Of a DNA stretch of 43,874 nucleotides, positions 34,008 through 42,372 are shown one piece after another; position 1 is the first letter of the stretch; every line of letters begins with the position of its first letter. Source of the DNA: Ruminococcus sp. (lineage in GTDB: Bacteria > Bacillota > Clostridia > Oscillospirales > Ruminococcaceae); the NCBI GenBank assembly GCA_029055625.1, contig JAIDCY010000058.1, positions 1 to 43,874 of the forward strand. Reading direction: 5' to 3'. The translations under genes were made by a program, and so were the position numbers. A model generated the notes under the pieces. It saw only the letters and a program-made list of their open reading frames with translations, ran no database searches and had not been told where the DNA came from.

Positions 34008-35351
34008 ATGTCAGCATATCTTACAAGAAAAAGAATTGAAACTGAATTTGGAGAAATCGCACAGATTATCGACGTTATCGGTAAAGGCAGGCAGAGTATC
34101 GTCTATAAGGTGGAAACAAATACACAGTATAAGGCGTTGAAGTGGTACGATACCGACAAGATAGACAATATCGAACAGATTCACAGGAATGTACGTCGCA
34201 ACATCGCCGACGGTAAACCTGACAGGCGGTTTCTGTGGTCTGAGTATACCACTATAACGGATTCAAAAACCGGTGCTTTCGGTTACTTTATGGACCTTAA
34301 ACCTGATAATTTCGAGTACTTCGCAGACGTTGTAAACGGTTACAAGTTCGTGACGGATTCCGACACGGGAAAGCAGATTAAGAAAAAAGTGCGTTTTTCC
34401 AGCCTTTACGCTATGATTACGGCGGTTATAAATATTACCGATTCTTTCCGGAAGATTAACGAACTGGGAAAAAGTTTTCAGGGTTTAGGTGAGGGAAGTT
34501 TCTTCATAGATACAGCAACAGGTGAAGTACTCGTAAGCGACTGTGACACAATAGCCCCTTATGGAACTTGTCTTGATATAAAAATCCGTTCTGAATATAA
34601 AGCTCCGGAGGTAATCAACGGCATACTTCCCGACGAAAAATCAGATATGTATTCCCTCGCTCTTATACTTTTCCGGCTTCTTTTCCGTGGTGACCCTTTC
34701 GACGGTGAAAAAACTGTAATGTCGGTATGTCTCAATGAAAAAGAAGTTTCAAAACATTACAGCACAGATGCGGTATTCATATATGACCCCGACAATGATT
34801 CAAACCGTGCGTTGAAGGGTATTCATGACAATGTAATACGTTTCTGGAATGACTATCCGGAATATATCAGAGATGCTTTTACATATACTTTCACGGAAGG
34901 TATTAACAATCCGGTAAAACGTCTGACGTTTTCCGACTGGCAGAATCTTTTTATCCGGTTACGTTCGGAGATATTGTGCTGTATGTGCGGAAAAAGTACT
35001 TTTATTTCCATGAACGCAAAGCCGGAAGATGAAATTTTTGTATGTCCTGTATGTAAACTGAAATATGCTTCCCTGAAATTCTCAGACCGTGTTTATCGTA
35101 TGCCCTTGTGTATAGGCGGAAAAATTTTCATGTGTGATATTGACCCTTCAAGTGAAGATGTTCTGACCGTTGCCGGTGAGATTGTGGAAAACAAGATACA
35201 TAAAGGGCTTATGGGTATAAAAAATCTTTCGTGGAAAAAATGGAGCGTCCTGATGCCTGACGGTATATATCATGACGTGACAAACGGTAAAGGTTTCCCG
35301 ATATGGCAGGGGCTCAAAATAGATTTCGGCAGAACTAAGGCGGAATTATAA
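34008..35351 (+). CDS. Ter-type protein kinase-like protein with zinc ribbon, catalytic loop altered
   Basis: A 447-aa protein with a protein kinase fold: Gly loop IGKGRQSIVYKV (24-34), ATP-site lysine K45 in ALKWY, DFG-equivalent D178 (SDCDT), activation segment ending EYKAPEVIN and a helical lobe (SDMYSLALILFRLLF). After residue 320 comes a zinc ribbon (CCMCGKS...CPVCK) and a C-terminal beta domain. Kinases of this type are found with TerD and PP2C genes. The catalytic loop reads SFQGLGEGSFF, so the aspartate expected near position 159 (HRD position) is a glycine. It may be a pseudokinase or use another residue. A GGGGGG site precedes the start; the PP2C gene follows after about 25 nt. Confidence 0.87.
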   Translation: MSAYLTRKRIETEFGEIAQIIDVIGKGRQSIVYKVETNTQYKALKWYDTDKIDNIEQIHRNVRRNIADGKPDRRFLWSEYTTITDSKTGAFGYFMDLKPDNFEYFADVVNGYKFVTDSDTGKQIKKKVRFSSLYAMITAVINITDSFRKINELGKSFQGLGEGSFFIDTATGEVLVSDCDTIAPYGTCLDIKIRSEYKAPEVINGILPDEKSDMYSLALILFRLLFRGDPFDGEKTVMSVCLNEKEVSKHYSTDAVFIYDPDNDSNRALKGIHDNVIRFWNDYPEYIRDAFTYTFTEGINNPVKRLTFSDWQNLFIRLRSEILCCMCGKSTFISMNAKPEDEIFVCPVCKLKYASLKFSDRVYRMPLCIGGKIFMCDIDPSSEDVLTVAGEIVENKIHKGLMGIKNLSWKKWSVLMPDGIYHDVTNGKGFPIWQGLKIDFGRTKAEL

Positions 35352-35376
35352 TACTACTGAAAAGCAGGTGAATAAA

Positions 35377-36252
35377 ATGTTTAAAGGTTTCAGCCGGTCA
35401 GTAATCGGTGCAAGCCATATTAAAAAAAATATAGTATGTCAGGACAGTTCCGGTTTTAAGGTATATGAAAACTATGCGGTGGCGGTTGTCGCCGACGGTC
35501 ACGGAAGCAAAAAGCATTTCCGGAGTAATACAGGTTCTGCACTCGCTGTTGAATCGGCTGTCGAAACGGTGGAAAATTTTTTCTCCGATTATCAGAGAAT
35601 ATCCGCTGAACTGCCTGTCAATCACGAACTCATACTTAAAAATATTGAACGTCAGGTAATCGCACGCTGGCACAGTAAAATCCGGAAACATTTTTCTGAA
35701 AATCCGGTAACTCCCGAAGAAAAACAACCTTTCACAGATGACGAATTCCGCAAAATAGCCGTTGAATCATATTATGGTACAACACTTGTTACGGCGGTTA
35801 TCAGTGAAGATTTTTCATTAGGTTTCCAGATTGGCGACGGTTCACTTGTTGCGGTTTTCGAGGACGGCGAAACCGTAATGATTATGGACTATGAAGAATC
35901 AAACCCTGCCAATATCACCGCTTCCGTATGCAACAAAAACGCACCGTTACTTTTCAGTCATTTCTATACACGGAAGAAAAAAATTCTTGCAATGTTTGTA
36001 TCCACTGACGGTCTGTATACATCTTTCAGCAGTGACGACGATTTTCTCGATTATCATACGATAATAGCCAGTCAGCTTTACGATATACAGGCTTTCGAGA
36101 ATTCAGTATTAAAGAACATCACCCGAAGAACTCATTTCGGGACGGAAGACGATATTTCCATTTCATGCGTATATCACGAAAAACTCGCAGATGAAAAAGT
36201 ACGTACTCTCCGCCACAGGATTGACGACAGCAGACGTAAAAACGGAAAATAA
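35377..36252 (+). CDS. PP2C-family protein phosphatase
   Basis: A 291-aa serine/threonine phosphatase: HIKKNIVCQDSSGFKVYEN at the N-terminus, metal-site VVADGHGSKKH, FQIGDGSLVAVFEDGE, VSTDGLYTSF and the final metal-site aspartates EDDISISCVY. It should remove phosphate added by a partner kinase. It lies directly after the kinase gene, the usual kinase-phosphatase pair in Ter-linked loci. I use ATG 35377 (AGGTGA 5 nt upstream); the in-frame GTG at 35368 is part of that site. manA follows after 20 nt in the same direction. Confidence 0.92.
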   Translation: MFKGFSRSVIGASHIKKNIVCQDSSGFKVYENYAVAVVADGHGSKKHFRSNTGSALAVESAVETVENFFSDYQRISAELPVNHELILKNIERQVIARWHSKIRKHFSENPVTPEEKQPFTDDEFRKIAVESYYGTTLVTAVISEDFSLGFQIGDGSLVAVFEDGETVMIMDYEESNPANITASVCNKNAPLLFSHFYTRKKKILAMFVSTDGLYTSFSSDDDFLDYHTIIASQLYDIQAFENSVLKNITRRTHFGTEDDISISCVYHEKLADEKVRTLRHRIDDSRRKNGK

Positions 36253-36272
36253 TTACCGGAAAGGCGTTTTTT

Positions 36273-37175
36273 ATGTACATTATGAAAATGAAACCTGTTG
36301 TGAAGTCTTATCTCTGGGGGGGAACTCGTTTAATCCGTGATTACGGCAAAACAGGCACGGAAACTATTTCTGAAACGTGGGAATGTTCCGTACACCCTGA
36401 CGGTCTGAGTATAATTGATAACGGTATTTTTTCCGGAAAAACTTTGTCGGAAGTTCTCCGTATACACCCCGAATACTGCGGTACTAAAAATCCCGGAGGC
36501 TTACCGGTAATCGTAAAGCTGATAGATGCGGAAAAAGATTTATCCATACAGGTACATCCCGACGATTTCTACGCCGGTATCCACGAAAAACAGAAAGGTA
36601 AATCTGAAATGTGGTATGTTCTCGATGCCGTCGGAAATGCGGAAATAATATACGGATTTGAAGAAAATGTATCTCCCGATACCGCAAGGCGTTATGCATA
36701 TGAGGGAAATATTACAAATCTTCTGCACAGGGAGCAGGTACACAAAGGCGATATTTTCTATATACCAGCCGGTACAGTCCACGCACTCGGTAAGGGGATA
36801 GTGGTTGCGGAAATTCAGGAAAATTCCAATGTAACGTACCGTCTCGACGATTACGGCAGAACCGACGACAACGGCAGATTACGTGAACTGCATATCGAAA
36901 AGGCACTTGACGTTATGAATTTCTCACCGGTCGGGAAGTCCGGAACTGTTTTAAATTTTCCGTTCCATACCGGTTTTGTAAATACTCCCGGGAATTATAC
37001 TTTTTATGTAAATGAAAAAACTTTTGTAATCCTGTTGTTCACCGAGGGTTCGGGAAAGGTTCATTGTGATAAAAATTCAGTAGAAGTCGGAAAAGGTGAC
37101 TGTATTTTCATACCGGCGGAATCGGGTAACGTTGAAGTATCGGGGAATAATGCTTTTCTTGAAATATATTCATGA
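36273..37175 (+). CDS. manA: Mannose-6-phosphate isomerase, class I
   Basis: Zinc enzyme that interconverts mannose 6-phosphate and fructose 6-phosphate. The 300-aa protein has KPVVKSYLWGGTRLIRDYGK at the start, the zinc-binding IQVHPDDFYAG, GKSEMWYVLDA, and HKGDIFYIPAGTVHALG, and a C-terminal cupin-like part with VGKGDCIFIPAESG. The length is that of the short Firmicute form. It is co-directional with and 20 nt after the PP2C gene, and is closed by a terminator, so it seems a metabolic gene within the kinase-phosphatase transcript. Its link to the Ter genes is unclear. Confidence 0.94.
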   Translation: MYIMKMKPVVKSYLWGGTRLIRDYGKTGTETISETWECSVHPDGLSIIDNGIFSGKTLSEVLRIHPEYCGTKNPGGLPVIVKLIDAEKDLSIQVHPDDFYAGIHEKQKGKSEMWYVLDAVGNAEIIYGFEENVSPDTARRYAYEGNITNLLHREQVHKGDIFYIPAGTVHALGKGIVVAEIQENSNVTYRLDDYGRTDDNGRLRELHIEKALDVMNFSPVGKSGTVLNFPFHTGFVNTPGNYTFYVNEKTFVILLFTEGSGKVHCDKNSVEVGKGDCIFIPAESGNVEVSGNNAFLEIYS

Positions 37176-37186
37176 ATATTTTTTTT

Positions 37187-37222
37187 ACTGCAAAAAAAAT
37201 CATATATTTTTGCAGTTTTTTT
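37187..37222 (+). terminator. Terminator after manA
   Basis: ACTGCAAAAA / TTTTTGCAGT stem followed by T-run; separates the kinase-PP2C-manA unit from terD. Confidence 0.85.
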
Positions 37223-37228
37223 ATTGCG

Positions 37229-37257
37229 TTGACATTTCCCGTATATTGTGATATAAT
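37229..37257 (+). promoter_or_regulatory. Promoter of terD-AIM24 unit
   Basis: TTGACA at 37229-37234, 17-bp spacer, TATAAT at 37252-37257 with extended TGA; followed by AGGAGGTG ahead of the start. Confidence 0.88.
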
Positions 37258-37284
37258 CAGTTTAATATTACAGGAGGTGTAAAA

Positions 37285-38085
37285 ATGGATTTTGATATAT
37301 CAGTAAGAAAAACACCGGCACTTGACAGTAAATCACTTGCGGATAAAAACGGTTTTATGAATATCCGGCAGAGTATCAACAGAAACGCTCTTGATAATAA
37401 TTATTTCCGGAAAAATTCCGCACCTGCTCCGGTACAGTCCCCGGTACAGCCTGCGGTACAATCTCCGGTACGTTATGCAGTACCTGTCCAGATGCCGTTA
37501 CAACAGCAACAACCTGTACGGAAAAAATCACGTAATTTACCTTCCGGAAATGTTTTTCTTCAGAAGGGACAGAAAGTAACCGTTGAGAATACGGAAAAAA
37601 TAAAAATAGCGGTTGGCTGGGATATTCTCGACGGTCGCTGTGAACTCGACGCTTCCGCTTTCATGCTCGGTAAAAACGGCAAAGTCTCCGGCGACGAATG
37701 GTTTATTTTTTACGGTCAGAACGTAAGCCCTGATAACAGCGTGTGTTATTTCAGTAACTGCACTCCCGATGACGCCGTAATTGACATTGATTTACGGAAA
37801 ATCAGCCCGGATATTGAAAAAATAGTAATATCCGTCACTATCTATGAAGCGTATGAAAAGGGTCTTGACTTCAGCATGACGGAAAACGTATACTCACGCA
37901 TTATCAGTGACGATAACAACGAATTATTCCGTTTCCGCCTTGACGAATGCTACAGTAACGTAACTTCTATGGTGCTGGGTGAACTCTATCGTTATAAAGG
38001 TATGTGGAAGTTCAACGCAGTGGGTGCAGGGGTTTCCCGTGATTTAGCCGGATTCTGTGCGATGTATGGCGTAAATATTTTATGA
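37285..38085 (+). CDS. TerD-family stress protein with Pro/Gln-rich N-terminal arm
   Basis: TerD proteins bind calcium and serve in tellurite, oxidative and phage-related stress complexes at the membrane. The TerD fold covers about residues 95-266: KIKIAVGWDILDGRCELDAS, SGDEWFIFYGQN, IDIDLRKISPDIEKIVISVT, VLGELYRYKGMWKFNAVG. The first 95 residues are unusual: a short motif-bearing start and then PAPVQSPVQPAVQSPVRYAV, PVQMPLQQQQPV, ending in a basic patch. The RYAVPVQMPL sequence recalls RYQSVPVQSMPL of the gene at 29343-29861. The arm suggests a docking tail for other parts of the system. Strong promoter and AGGAGGTG site; AIM24-family gene follows after 16 nt. Confidence 0.93.
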   Translation: MDFDISVRKTPALDSKSLADKNGFMNIRQSINRNALDNNYFRKNSAPAPVQSPVQPAVQSPVRYAVPVQMPLQQQQPVRKKSRNLPSGNVFLQKGQKVTVENTEKIKIAVGWDILDGRCELDASAFMLGKNGKVSGDEWFIFYGQNVSPDNSVCYFSNCTPDDAVIDIDLRKISPDIEKIVISVTIYEAYEKGLDFSMTENVYSRIISDDNNELFRFRLDECYSNVTSMVLGELYRYKGMWKFNAVGAGVSRDLAGFCAMYGVNIL

Positions 38086-38101
38086 AAGGATTTGTTTTTT
38101 T

Positions 38102-38848
38102 ATGATAAAGTTTGAAACTCTGAATGAAGTAAGCCTTATGGTTACGTGCGAGAACGGCTCAGGCGGACACATCTTCACAAAAGCCGGTGCGTTTATAGGT
38201 GGTGAATGCTTCGGGTCGAAAAATTTTAAATTCACAAAGGTTATGTTAGGACCGCAGGAGAATATAGGACGTGCGATACTCGGACAGCTTGCACGGCGTT
38301 TTACCGGTGAGAATCTGCCGTTAATGAAAGTGGAGTTCAGCGGTGACAGTATAACATACTATGCGGACAATCAACAACACGTTGTGGTTTATCGTCTCGA
38401 AGTCGGTGAGACAATCGCCGTTGAAAGTGAAAATATTCTTGCGTTTACCAGTAACTGCGATTACGGCGTGCGGTTTCTCGGACAAGGTGTATTATCACAG
38501 AAAGGTCTGGCAACATCTACGCTTACCGGAAAAAGTGAAGACGCATATGTTGCCGTGCTCGTTGACGGTAACCCTCTTGTACTCAGCAACGTACATAACG
38601 GCTCAACCATTGAAGCTGACCCTGATGCTGTTGTATGCTGGATTGGTGAAGACCCTTCCGTAAAAATGGACGTCTCATGGCGTAACTTTATAGGTCAGAG
38701 TTCGGGAGAATCATATATGTTTGAATGGAGTTCAAATACACCGGCAACGGTAATAATTCAGCCGACGGAAAGAATTTCCGGTGTTAATATTTCGATGGAC
38801 GGCGGACGTTCCGGCAGTAAACCATCTCAGCAGAGAAGACTTTATTAA
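38102..38848 (+). CDS. AIM24-family protein linked to TerD
   Basis: A 248-aa beta-rich protein of the AIM24 (TIGR00266-like) family. Diagnostic parts are HIFTKAGAFIGGECF, FTGENLPLMKVEFSGD, ITYYADNQQHVVVYRLEVGE, ILAFTSNCDYGVRFLG, and EADPDAVVCWIG followed by KMDVSWRNFIGQSSGE. Members are common near Ter genes in bacteria and in mitochondria of yeast, where the name comes from, and are thought to be scaffolds. The two-gene terD-AIM24 unit supports a joint role. Residues after 235 are a flexible tail ending SKPSQQRRLY. An AAAGGA site precedes the start. Confidence 0.87.
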   Translation: MIKFETLNEVSLMVTCENGSGGHIFTKAGAFIGGECFGSKNFKFTKVMLGPQENIGRAILGQLARRFTGENLPLMKVEFSGDSITYYADNQQHVVVYRLEVGETIAVESENILAFTSNCDYGVRFLGQGVLSQKGLATSTLTGKSEDAYVAVLVDGNPLVLSNVHNGSTIEADPDAVVCWIGEDPSVKMDVSWRNFIGQSSGESYMFEWSSNTPATVIIQPTERISGVNISMDGGRSGSKPSQQRRLY

Positions 38849-38883
38849 AAAATAAAAATTAATTGTATCGGTGAGAGAAAAAA

Positions 38884-38927
38884 ACATTTCATACGTCCAA
38901 ATATATAGAAATGTATGTTTTTTTCGG
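38884..38927 (+). terminator. Possible terminator of the terD-AIM24 unit
   Basis: ACATTTC / GAAATGT stem with 17-nt loop followed by ATG and seven T; the structure overlaps the leader of the sigma-factor gene, so read-through is possible. Confidence 0.4.
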
Positions 38928-38940
38928 AAAGGGGGAGTTT

Positions 38941-39495
38941 ATGGATATCGGCGGAATCTGTTACCGGCGTTTTCTTGACGGCGACGACGAAGGCATAGTT
39001 GAAATTATCCGTGACTACAAAGACGGGCTTATACTTTACCTCAGCGGTATAACCGGTAACCTGCTCCTTGCGGAAGAGATTATGGAAGATACTTTTTTTA
39101 AACTCGTCACGAAAAAACCTAAATTTTCCGGAAAAAGTTCATTCAAGACGTGGCTTTACGCAATAGGAAGAAATACCGCCGTTGACAGCCTGCGGAAGAG
39201 GTCACGGTTTGCGGATAAACCGGCGGACGAACTGACTGACCTTGCAGACGAACTTTCCATAGAAAAAGAATATCTCCGGGAAGAACAGAAAATTTTTCTC
39301 CACAGGGCTTTACAGAAACTCATTCCCGATTATCAGCAGGTTCTCTATCTTGTTTTCTTCGAGAATTTCAGTAATGCGGAAACGGCAAAGATTATGCATA
39401 AATCAAGGCGACAGGTGGAAAATCTTCTTTACAGAGCGAAAAAGTCATTGAAATCAGAGCTTGAAAAGGAGGGTTTTGAATATGAAGTCATATAG
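38941..39495 (+). CDS. ECF-type sigma factor
   Basis: A 184-aa sigma-70 family factor of the extracytoplasmic-function group. The region-2 segment is LLLAEEIMEDTFFKLVTKKP and SSFKTWLYAIGRNTAVDSLRK; region 4 is LIPDYQQVLYLVFFENFSNA and ETAKIMHKSRRQVENLLYRA. It directs RNA polymerase to a small set of promoters, normally held inactive by a membrane partner. The start is ATG 38941, following an AAAGGGGGAG site; the ATG at 38911 lies in the hairpin before it. The stop overlaps the start of the Thr-rich membrane protein by 14 nt, as in sigma/anti-sigma pairs. Confidence 0.92.
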   Translation: MDIGGICYRRFLDGDDEGIVEIIRDYKDGLILYLSGITGNLLLAEEIMEDTFFKLVTKKPKFSGKSSFKTWLYAIGRNTAVDSLRKRSRFADKPADELTDLADELSIEKEYLREEQKIFLHRALQKLIPDYQQVLYLVFFENFSNAETAKIMHKSRRQVENLLYRAKKSLKSELEKEGFEYEVI

Positions 39496-40681
39496 AGAAG
39501 TCGCCGACAGTATTTTTGAACGCCGTGAAAGATACCTTGCGGAAAAAAAACGCAGAAAGGCTATAATACGCCGTAACGTTGCGGTTGGTGTGAGTTTCTG
39601 TGTGATAGTGCTTGGTGGTATAGGGGTGTGGAAAAATGATAAAATACGTGAAGCCTTCCTGCCGTATCACAGCGAACCTTCGCCGGAAATTATCATTGAC
39701 AGCACGGAAACGGAAACTACCGTATCTTCTTCCGTCCCTGCTCCTACTCAGTCGCCCATAATTACTACCACTGCTGATACTACCAATACGAAAAAAAACG
39801 CCGTGACAGTTACTACAGTTACGTCTGTTTCAACATCTGCATCTGCGGAAACTGTTACAGATTTAACGGAAACTTTATCTGAAATCACTTTACCGGCTTT
39901 CACGGAATCATCCGATATAAAATATCCGGAAACTGTTTATACGGAAATAACGATATATACTCCGCCTGTTACGTATGTAACATCTGCAAAGCCCGTAATT
40001 ACGACGATAACGGAAAATTACGTGACTACTGTTACGTTACCGGTAACTTCCGGCGGTATACCGGCAAATACCACCGCATCTGAAAACGTAAGCGTTATAA
40101 CCACAACCACCACTGCTGATCATGACGTGCCGGATAATACGATAAATCATAATACAACTATAACCACTGAATCTGCTTATGAAAATTTTACTACAACAAC
40201 TACTACACGTCGTACTATAGCGACAAGACCTACCACAACAACTACTACACGTCGCACTATGGCGACAAGACCTACTACCACTACAATACGTCCGATATGG
40301 ACTACAACTACCACTTCCACTACTACTACAATCGATACGGATATGATTTTAATCCCCACCACAACAACCACTACCACACATTCGCCGTCTTTACCCGATT
40401 CCGTATCACGTACCGTCCGGACTACCACTACAACAACTACCGTTATACCTGCTACCACAACAAGTACTACTACCTCTACACATAATGAGGCTTTTGAACA
40501 TACTACTACAGAATCGGATACAACGGAAGAATTTACTACTACCACAACTACAACTACAACTACAACAACAACTACTACTACCACTACAATTACAATAACT
40601 GAAATCTTCACGGAATATGAAACTACTACAACGGAATTATTTACCGACTTCCCCGGAGATTACACGGTAAACAGAAACTAA
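39482..40681 (+). CDS. Thr-rich single-pass membrane protein, putative anti-sigma partner
   Basis: The protein (399 aa) has a basic cytosolic N-terminus (YREVADSIFERRERYLAEKK), one membrane helix (about 34-52, VAVGVSFCVIVLGGIGVW) and an outer part of almost 340 residues dominated by threonine. It includes Thr runs, a 42-bp tandem repeat coding TTTTRRTIATRP (40208 and 40250), and more Thr blocks near the end. Overlap with the sigma gene and the topology fit an anti-sigma factor whose outer part senses the cell envelope or substrate; RsgI-type proteins in Clostridium have this plan with binding modules instead. No known sensor module or classical zinc anti-sigma motif is seen. Start is ATG 39482 after AAGGAGGG. 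Confidence 0.72.
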   Translation: MKSYREVADSIFERRERYLAEKKRRKAIIRRNVAVGVSFCVIVLGGIGVWKNDKIREAFLPYHSEPSPEIIIDSTETETTVSSSVPAPTQSPIITTTADTTNTKKNAVTVTTVTSVSTSASAETVTDLTETLSEITLPAFTESSDIKYPETVYTEITIYTPPVTYVTSAKPVITTITENYVTTVTLPVTSGGIPANTTASENVSVITTTTTADHDVPDNTINHNTTITTESAYENFTTTTTTRRTIATRPTTTTTTRRTMATRPTTTTIRPIWTTTTTSTTTTIDTDMILIPTTTTTTTHSPSLPDSVSRTVRTTTTTTTVIPATTTSTTTSTHNEAFEHTTTESDTTEEFTTTTTTTTTTTTTTTTTTITITEIFTEYETTTTELFTDFPGDYTVNRN

Positions 40682-40750
40682 ATCTGAGAGACCGTAAACA
40701 GCCTGCGGTTTCCGCAATAAAAACAATTTATTTAAAGGAGATTATTTTTT

Positions 40751-41266
40751 ATGAACTTTTCACAGCTCGCACAGAAACGCTATTCCGTCCGTAAGTTCGA
40801 CGGAAGAACAATTGAACCCGATACGATGAATCAGATACTACAGACCGGCAACGTTGCCCCCACAGGTTGCAACTATCAGCCACAAAGGATTTACGTTATA
40901 GAGAATCCGGAAAAACTGGAATTATTAAATAAATTAAGTAAATGTATTTTCGGTGCAAAGACAGTACTTCTTTTCACTCTGAACACTGACGAAGACTGGA
41001 AAAATCCGCTTGAACCGGGCGTACACTCCGGGGTACAGGACGTAAGCATAGTTGCAACACATATAATGTTGCAGGCGTGGGAACTCGGCGTAGGTACTTG
41101 CTGGGTGAACTATTTTTCACCGTCCGCACTTGAGAAAACGTTAGAACTTCCGGCAAACGAAAAAGCGGTACTTTTAATGCCTATGGGCTATCCGGCGGAA
41201 GATTCCGAACCGCTGAAACTGCACGACGAATACAAGGACATCTCGGAAACCGTAAGATTTATTTAA
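40751..41266 (+). CDS. Nitroreductase-family protein
   Basis: A 171-aa FMN-dependent oxidoreductase: the N-terminal QKRYSVRKFDGRTIE binds the flavin phosphate, APTGCNYQPQRIYVI follows, and the C-terminus has the family sequence LELPANEKAVLLMPMGYPAED. Substrate is not predictable: family members reduce quinones, nitro compounds or dehalogenate. Short for the family (170-200 aa common in Clostridia). Strong AAAGGAG site at about 40735-40741. It stands alone between the sigma-factor pair and a convergent radical SAM gene. Confidence 0.9.
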   Translation: MNFSQLAQKRYSVRKFDGRTIEPDTMNQILQTGNVAPTGCNYQPQRIYVIENPEKLELLNKLSKCIFGAKTVLLFTLNTDEDWKNPLEPGVHSGVQDVSIVATHIMLQAWELGVGTCWVNYFSPSALEKTLELPANEKAVLLMPMGYPAEDSEPLKLHDEYKDISETVRFI

Positions 41267-41344
41267 TTAATAATTAAGAATGCATAATGTATAATTAGTT
41301 AAGAATTAATTTAATTAATAATTATGAATTATAAATTATTAATT
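41267..41344. repeat. AT-rich palindromic repeat between convergent genes
   Basis: Long A/T stretch with TTAATTAATAATTAAGAATG, CATAATGTATAATTAG and TTATGAATTATAAATT units filling the gap between the nitroreductase and radical SAM genes. No T-run terminator separate from it is evident; the repeat may serve as one. Confidence 0.6.
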
Positions 41345-42271
41345 GTAAAGCCTGCCCTGGTAAGTGTTGAGTTCCGCAAGTTTACTGTCAATACCGCCGA
41401 GGACGGAAATTTTGTCCATACTCCACAGCGGAGCAACGAGTTCCGACTTGTCACCGTCACCGGTAATGCGTTCTATCACCATTTCAGGCGGTAACAATTC
41501 AAGCTGACGGACGGTTATGTTTATATATTCATCTTTCGTCATAGGTACGTATTTTCCCGATTTAAAGAGATTTTCTAATGGCGTACCACGTATGACGTGA
41601 AGCATCTGAATCTTGACGGAACAGGGGTTCATTACCGCAACCTGTCGCACTGTTTCAAGCATCATTTCCGGCGATTCTTCAGGGAGTCCGTTTATTATAT
41701 GAAGACACGTCCGGATATTACGACGTTTAAGGCGGTAGAAACCGTCAAGAAATTCTTTATGACTGTAACAACGGTTAATTTTCCGGAGCGTTGAATCATG
41801 GACGGTCTGTAAACCGAGTTCTACGGTGAGATTAGTTTTGCTGTTGAGTTCGCCGAGAAGTTCCAGAACGTCATCAGGCAGACAGTCTGCCCTTGTTCCG
41901 ATTGACACACCGGATACTTCAGGGAAATCGAGTACGGAAAAAAAGTTCTCACGGAGAATGTGTAAAGGTGCGTAAGTGTTGGTGTTTGCCTGAAAATATG
42001 CAATTACCGGCACATCTCCGTGACTTTTCCGTATACGTGATATTTCTTTTTCAAGCTGTCCGGTAACGGATAGTGTATTGTCGGTGAAGTAACCGCTTCC
42101 GCCGTTGCAGAATATACAACCGCCTTTTCCTTTTTTACCGTCGACGTTCGGACACGTAAAACCGCAGTCTAAAACCGCCTTGTAAATTTTTTTACCATAT
42201 ACTGTCCTGTTATGAAAGTTCAGTGTATGGTATCTTTTATTGTCGGAAGAAAATTCAAACGGATTATTCAT
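41339..42271 (-). CDS. YhcC-type radical SAM protein (TIGR01212)
   Basis: A 310-aa radical SAM enzyme with a variant cluster motif as in YhcC/TIGR01212: LDCGFTCPNVDGKKGKGGC, then IFCNGGSGYF. Other family parts are VIAYFQANTNTYAPL, GVSIGTRADCLPDDVLELL, LTVELGLQTVHDSTL, and HIINGLPEESPEMMLETV. The precise reaction of the family is not established; RNA or sulfur transfer roles have been proposed. It is monocistronic, convergent with the nitroreductase gene. The Shine-Dalgarno site is weak (GGCGGTGAG). Confidence 0.9.
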   Translation of the reverse strand: MNNPFEFSSDNKRYHTLNFHNRTVYGKKIYKAVLDCGFTCPNVDGKKGKGGCIFCNGGSGYFTDNTLSVTGQLEKEISRIRKSHGDVPVIAYFQANTNTYAPLHILRENFFSVLDFPEVSGVSIGTRADCLPDDVLELLGELNSKTNLTVELGLQTVHDSTLRKINRCYSHKEFLDGFYRLKRRNIRTCLHIINGLPEESPEMMLETVRQVAVMNPCSVKIQMLHVIRGTPLENLFKSGKYVPMTKDEYINITVRQLELLPPEMVIERITGDGDKSELVAPLWSMDKISVLGGIDSKLAELNTYQGRLYN

Positions 42272-42291
42272 AAAATCTGCTCACCGCCTTG

Positions 42292-42355
42292 GTAATTTAT
42301 AATTAAGAATTATTATAGCATTTTTTTCGGCATATGTCAAATTATTAATTGTTAA
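42292..42355. repeat. AT-rich intergenic repeat
   Basis: TAATTTATAATTAAGAATTA and later AAATTATTAATTGTTAA, upstream of the radical SAM gene. Confidence 0.45.
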
Positions 42356-42372
42356 AAGTTATGAATAAGTAT

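Noticed and set aside
28973-38848. Prophage or integrated island
   Set aside because: No integrase, structural genes, tRNA target or flanking direct repeats were seen, and promoter style matches the neighbours.
40177-40611. Minus-strand open frame of nearly pure valine
   Set aside because: It is the complement of the Thr-rich coding repeats (ACN codons read as GTN) and has no ribosome site.
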